From contig WRHT01000045.1 of assembly GCA_009783115.1 (NCBI GenBank), positions 1-9,136 of the forward strand: 9,136 nt of DNA, written 5' to 3'. This stretch comes from Desulfovibrionaceae bacterium (GTDB lineage Bacteria > Desulfobacterota > Desulfovibrionia > Desulfovibrionales > Desulfovibrionaceae). Position 1 is the stretch's first letter. Each line of letters begins with the position of its first letter. Shown in pieces: positions 6,181 to 9,136 of the stretch. The translations under genes were made by a program, and so were the position numbers. The notes beneath the pieces are model-generated. The model did not search any database. It was not told the DNA's origin and saw only the letters and a program-made list of their open reading frames with translations.

Positions 6181-6845
6181 GGCGTTTTCTCCAGAATGCG
6201 CCCGGTCTTGCGGCCGGAACGGGTTTTCACGAGCCGGATCGCCCGGCGCACGAGTTCAGGGTCTTTGAGGCCGGGGCGGATCTCCAGGGCGGAGTTCATA
6301 TCCACGCCGTCCGGGCTGCCCGGAGCAAGTCCGGCCAAGGCCGGGAGGAGATTTTCCGTCCCCAGGCCCCCGGCCAGCAGCCAGGGCCTTGGGGAACATA
6401 GCCCTCGCAGGATGCCGGGGTCTTGGGGACGGCCGCTTCCTCCGCCCTTGCCTCCCGCGTCCAGCAGAAAATAGGCGCATGCCGGGGCGAAGCGCTCCAT
6501 TTCCCGCTCAAGTTCCCCAGGGGCCAGAACCTCCGGCCAAAGGGTCTTGATGACCCGATCCGGACCCAGGGCGCGGCAGAAATCCGGGTCTTCCCCGCCG
6601 TGCATCTGGAGGAAGTCCAGGCGGGCGCGGCGGGCGACGTCGCGGACCAGGTCCAGGCCGCTTCCGGCGAACACCCCGGTTCGCCGGGCCGGGCCGTCCG
6701 GAATTGCGGCCACGGCCTCCGGGGTAACGTAGCGGGGGCTGGCCGGGACAAAGATGAAGCCGAGGAAGTCCGCCCCCAGGCTATGGCACAGGTCCGCATC
6801 TCCGGCCCTGGTCAGGCCGCAGATCTTGCAGAGGAGATCAGGCAT
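6177..6845 (-). CDS. trpF: Phosphoribosylanthranilate isomerase
   Basis: This enzyme turns N-(5'-phosphoribosyl)anthranilate into the carboxyphenylamino-deoxyribulose phosphate used by TrpC. The protein has 222 residues, a little above the usual ~200-210. CKICGLT near the N-terminus supplies the general-base Cys9, and [13 protein letters not shown] the general-acid Asp129 and part of the phosphate site. [10 protein letters not shown] and [16 protein letters not shown] are the C-terminal phosphate-binding loops. FLQMHGGED replaces the more usual vQLHG, a mild variant. The ATG at 6845 overlaps the end of trpC by 8 bases, with an AAAGGA stretch upstream. It is a free-standing gene, not fused to trpC as in enteric bacteria. 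Confidence 0.95.
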   Translation of the reverse strand: MPDLLCKICGLTRAGDADLCHSLGADFLGFIFVPASPRYVTPEAVAAIPDGPARRTGVFAGSGLDLVRDVARRARLDFLQMHGGEDPDFCRALGPDRVIKTLWPEVLAPGELEREMERFAPACAYFLLDAGGKGGGSGRPQDPGILRGLCSPRPWLLAGGLGTENLLPALAGLAPGSPDGVDMNSALEIRPGLKDPELVRRAIRLVKTRSGRKTGRILEKTP

Positions 6846-7620
6846 GGGGGAGGTCCTTTCCCAGCAAAGCGGCCAAGGCCGCGCCGGGACTGGCCGAGCG
6901 CATCAGCGCGGTGCCGACGAGGGCGGCGTCAAAACCCAGGGCCGTTGCGGCCACGAGATCGCCGCGCTCACGGATGCCGCTGGCGCTGATCCAGAATTCT
7001 CCGGAGCTTTTGCCGGCGGCCAGGCGTGGAAAGACAGCCGGGTCCACGCGCATGCTTTCCAGGTCCCGGCTGTTGACCTGGATGACCCGCGCCCCCGCGT
7101 CCCTGGCCCGTTTAAGGTCCTGTTCGTTAAAGACTTCCACCACCGGGGTGAGGGCGAAATTTTCGCAGCGGCGCAAGAGATCCCGCAGGGAGGCGTCGCT
7201 GAGCAGGCGGACGATGATGAGCACGGCGGAGGCCGGGGTGGCCGCGCTCGCGTCCACCTGCAATGGGTGAAAGATGAAGTCCTTGCGCAGGAGGGGGAGG
7301 CCCGGGGCGACCATGCGTCCAAGGTAGGCGATATCTCCTTTGAAATACTCGCTTTCCGTGAGCACGGACATGGCTCCGGCCCCGGCCTTCGCATAGGCGG
7401 CGGCGGCTTCTTCCGGGGTGAGGCCGAGATTGATGTCGCCCTCTGAAGGCGAAGCGCGTTTGTATTCGGCGATTACCGCCAAGGGGGAGGAGCGGGCCTT
7501 GAGGCTTTCGATGAACGGAGGCCGGGTGGAGGACAGCGGCAGCGGCATTTTGTCCGCGGCGGCCAGTTTTTCCAGGGCGGCTATTTCAGGGGCCTTGGCC
7601 AGGCGAAAGCGTTCAAGCAC
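6838..7620 (-). CDS. trpC: Indole-3-glycerol phosphate synthase
   Basis: TrpC closes the indole ring by decarboxylation and dehydration, giving indole-3-glycerol phosphate. A GTG at 7620 is chosen as start: AGGAGG lies seven bases upstream, it overlaps the trpD stop (GTGCTTGA), and it gives 260 residues, the normal length. Longer frames extending to 7842 are antiphase to trpD. Barrel motifs in order: VIAEYKRASPSEG (Glu52, Lys54), SVLTESEYFKG, LLRKDFI (Lys113), VVEVFNEQDL (Glu162), QVNSRDL (Asn183), ISASGIRERG (Ser214) and VGTALMRS. These correspond to Glu51, Lys53, Lys110, Glu159, Asn180 and Ser211 of the Sulfolobus enzyme. The residue before Ser214 is Ala213, where nearly all homologues have Glu (the ESGI motif). 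Otherwise complete. Confidence 0.96.
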   Translation of the reverse strand: MLERFRLAKAPEIAALEKLAAADKMPLPLSSTRPPFIESLKARSSPLAVIAEYKRASPSEGDINLGLTPEEAAAAYAKAGAGAMSVLTESEYFKGDIAYLGRMVAPGLPLLRKDFIFHPLQVDASAATPASAVLIIVRLLSDASLRDLLRRCENFALTPVVEVFNEQDLKRARDAGARVIQVNSRDLESMRVDPAVFPRLAAGKSSGEFWISASGIRERGDLVAATALGFDAALVGTALMRSASPGAALAALLGKDLPHA

Positions 7621-9136
7621 GGCAGAACCTCCTGCCCGCGCCGGCGGCCACGGCTTCTTTGGCCTGGGCCATGGTTTCGCGCATGCGCTGGCGGTTATAG
7701 CCGCAAGTCGGGTCCAGAGCTTCGCCGGGCTGCTTGCCGCTGCCGAAGAGATACAGGGCCAGGCCGAGGTTGAGGGCCAGCATGTCGGATACGGCCCTGG
7801 ATCCCTGCCCTGAAAGAACTTCCCGCAGCACCTGGGCGGCATGTTCCGGACCGTCCACCGCCAGATCTTGTTCCGCGCAGGGGGCGATGCCGTACTCGGC
7901 GGGATTGAGGCGGCCGGGCCGGCATTCCAGGCCGTGAACGAAGATCAGGGAGGCTTCGCCCAGGGGGGTGATCTCGTCATAATTACCGGCGCCATGCGCC
8001 ACTACCCCGGCCTCCGGCTCCAGGCGGGCCAGAGCCGCGGCCACCAGGGAGAGTTGCGTCTGGTCCGCGACCCCGAGGAAGCGGTGCGTGGGGCGGGCCG
8101 GGTTGACCAGAGGCCCAAGGATGTTGAACAGGGTGCGCATGCCCAGTTCCCGGCGCACCGGCATGACATGGAGAAAGGAGGGATGATACAGGGGGGCGAA
8201 GAAAAAGACGAAACCCTCCCGTTCCAGGGTTTCGGCCACGGCCTCCGGCGGGATGTCCAGGGGAAGGCCGAGCTGTTCCAGCACATCCGCGCTGCCGCAG
8301 CTGGAAGAAACCGAGCGGTTGCCGTGCTTGAGCACCTTGTGCCCCATTCCGGCCAAGGTCAGGGCGGTGGCCGTGGAGCAGTTGAAGGAGTATTTGCCGT
8401 CGCCGCCGGTGCCCACGATATCCATCGCCGGACCGGGCACGGGCGGTATGGGAACGGCCCTGGCCAGCACGGCGTTGACCGCGGCCGCCACTTCATCCGG
8501 GGTTTCGCCCTTGGCCCGCAGACCCAGGAGCAGAGCTCCGGCCTGGGAGTGGGAAAGCTCTCCGTCCATGAGCCGGCTGAAGGCCGCCGCCGCCTCTTCC
8601 GGGGAGAGATTCCGTCCGCGGGCCAGGTGTTCCATGATGGCGGACATCTGTACGGGGCCGTAGGCCAGGTTATGGCTTTTCCGGGCTTTGGCGCGTTTTT
8701 CGCTTGGGGCGGGCCGTCCCGGTTCGGCCGGTTCCGTCCGTTCCGGCGGAAGCGTTTTCGGGGTTTCCCGGTTCAGGGCCGCCTGGGCGATGACCTCGGC
8801 CTCGGAGCGGCATTCCGCCCATTTTTTTTCCGGCGTGGAATCCCGCGTGACAGCCGCCCCGGCCTGCCAGCACACGCGCCCGCCGCGCACCCAGAGGCTG
8901 CGGAGGGTGATGCCGAAATCCAGGTGCGCGGCCTCCTGGTCCAGGCCGATCCAGCCGATGGCCCCGGCGTAAGGGCCGCGCGGGGCGCGTTCTTCGGCGG
9001 CGATAATTTCCATGGCCCGGAGCCGGGGTATGCCGCTGACCGTGCCTGCCGGAAAGGTGGCCGCGAGCGCGTCCAGGGCATCCCGGCCAGGGGCGAGATC
9101 CGCCTGGATGCGCGAGGTCAGCATCAGGGTATGGGA
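7613..9136 (-). CDS. trpED: Anthranilate synthase component I / anthranilate phosphoribosyltransferase fusion (TrpE C-terminus + TrpD); start outside window
   Basis: One uninterrupted frame encodes two enzymes. The right-hand part (9136 to about 8775) is the chorismate-binding C-terminus of TrpE: SHTLMLTSRIQADLAPGRDA, AATFPAGTVSGIPRLRAMEI, the RGPYAGAIGWIG loop and QAGAAVTRDSTPEKKW. TrpE makes anthranilate from chorismate. After VIAQAALNRE comes a linker of ~40 residues rich in Pro, Glu, Lys and Arg. From Met at 8647 a complete TrpD of 344 residues follows, transferring phosphoribose to anthranilate: MEHLARGRNLSPEEA, DIVGTGGDGKYSFNCST (glycine loop that binds PRPP), KHGNRSVSSSCGSADVLEQLG, then NILGPLVNPA and HGAGNYDEI. 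No Shine-Dalgarno precedes 8647 (the upstream bases are C/G-rich), so separate translation is unlikely. The glutaminase TrpG, usually between the two, is absent. The stop overlaps the trpC start. Confidence 0.9.
   Translation of the reverse strand, partial: SHTLMLTSRIQADLAPGRDALDALAATFPAGTVSGIPRLRAMEIIAAEERAPRGPYAGAIGWIGLDQEAAHLDFGITLRSLWVRGGRVCWQAGAAVTRDSTPEKKWAECRSEAEVIAQAALNRETPKTLPPERTEPAEPGRPAPSEKRAKARKSHNLAYGPVQMSAIMEHLARGRNLSPEEAAAAFSRLMDGELSHSQAGALLLGLRAKGETPDEVAAAVNAVLARAVPIPPVPGPAMDIVGTGGDGKYSFNCSTATALTLAGMGHKVLKHGNRSVSSSCGSADVLEQLGLPLDIPPEAVAETLEREGFVFFFAPLYHPSFLHVMPVRRELGMRTLFNILGPLVNPARPTHRFLGVADQTQLSLVAAALARLEPEAGVVAHGAGNYDEITPLGEASLIFVHGLECRPGRLNPAEYGIAPCAEQDLAVDGPEHAAQVLREVLSGQGSRAVSDMLALNLGLALYLFGSGKQPGEALDPTCGYNRQRMRETMAQAKEAVAAGAGRRFCRA

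Noticed and set aside
8645..8647. Separate trpD start at the Met of MSAIMEHLARG
   Set aside because: There is no Shine-Dalgarno upstream and the TrpE frame runs straight through, so a fused product is the better reading; internal initiation cannot be wholly excluded.
1..9136. CRISPR array, tRNA or rRNA genes, complete insertion sequences
   Set aside because: No regularly spaced repeats, no cloverleaf-like sequence and no transposase reading frame were seen.

Overview
The window looks like a chromosomal stretch from a GC-rich deltaproteobacterium, most likely a member of the Desulfovibrionaceae. This is inferred from the kinds of genes present (a compact trp operon, a FecR-domain surface protein with the typical GIRGT core, an IncI/Dot-Icm-type conjugation system) and from codon use; no ribosomal marker is present, so the assignment is tentative.

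Region 1 (1-295, + strand) is the intact 3' end of an alanine dehydrogenase gene. Region 2 (330 to about 3873) is a graveyard of cut-off genes. From left to right it holds the C-terminal part of a Slam-like TPR/beta-barrel outer-membrane protein (-), a FecR-domain protein cut at both ends (-), a DotP/IcmD-like protein (+), DotI/IcmL with its last ~30 residues missing (+), the C-terminal half of a probable ArdC-like antirestriction protein (+), the first ~55 residues of a type IA topoisomerase (+), and the first ~40 residues of a tyrosine recombinase (-). Each boundary falls inside a gene. All four internal junctions (near 1385, 2130, 3120 and 3757) can be explained as simple deletions that keep gene order and strand: Slam<-cargo<- ... 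dotP->dotI-> ... ardC->topo-> ... <-int. The simplest reading is the collapsed skeleton of an integrative conjugative element with a type IVB (I-type) transfer system, its integrase end lying next to the 3' end of the trp operon. A misassembly could look the same and cannot be excluded from sequence alone.

Region 3 (3874-4198) is an AT-richer intergenic stretch with a long imperfect hairpin just upstream of the integrase remnant and a good intrinsic terminator for the trp operon on the - strand. Region 4 (4199-9136, - strand) is the trp operon, transcribed right to left: trpE(C-terminal part)-trpD fused in one reading frame, trpC, trpF, trpB, trpA. The genes overlap by a few bases (TGA inside the next start region, ATGA), which implies translational coupling. 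Together they convert chorismate to tryptophan, except that no glutamine amidotransferase gene (trpG) lies between trpE and trpD: the two enzymes are instead joined by a ~40-residue Pro/Glu/Lys-rich linker.

The two most notable observations are the TrpE-TrpD fusion without TrpG, and the relic pairing of a FecR/TbpB-like surface protein with a Slam-like barrel, which suggests a type XI-like secretion pair beside or carried by the decayed element.
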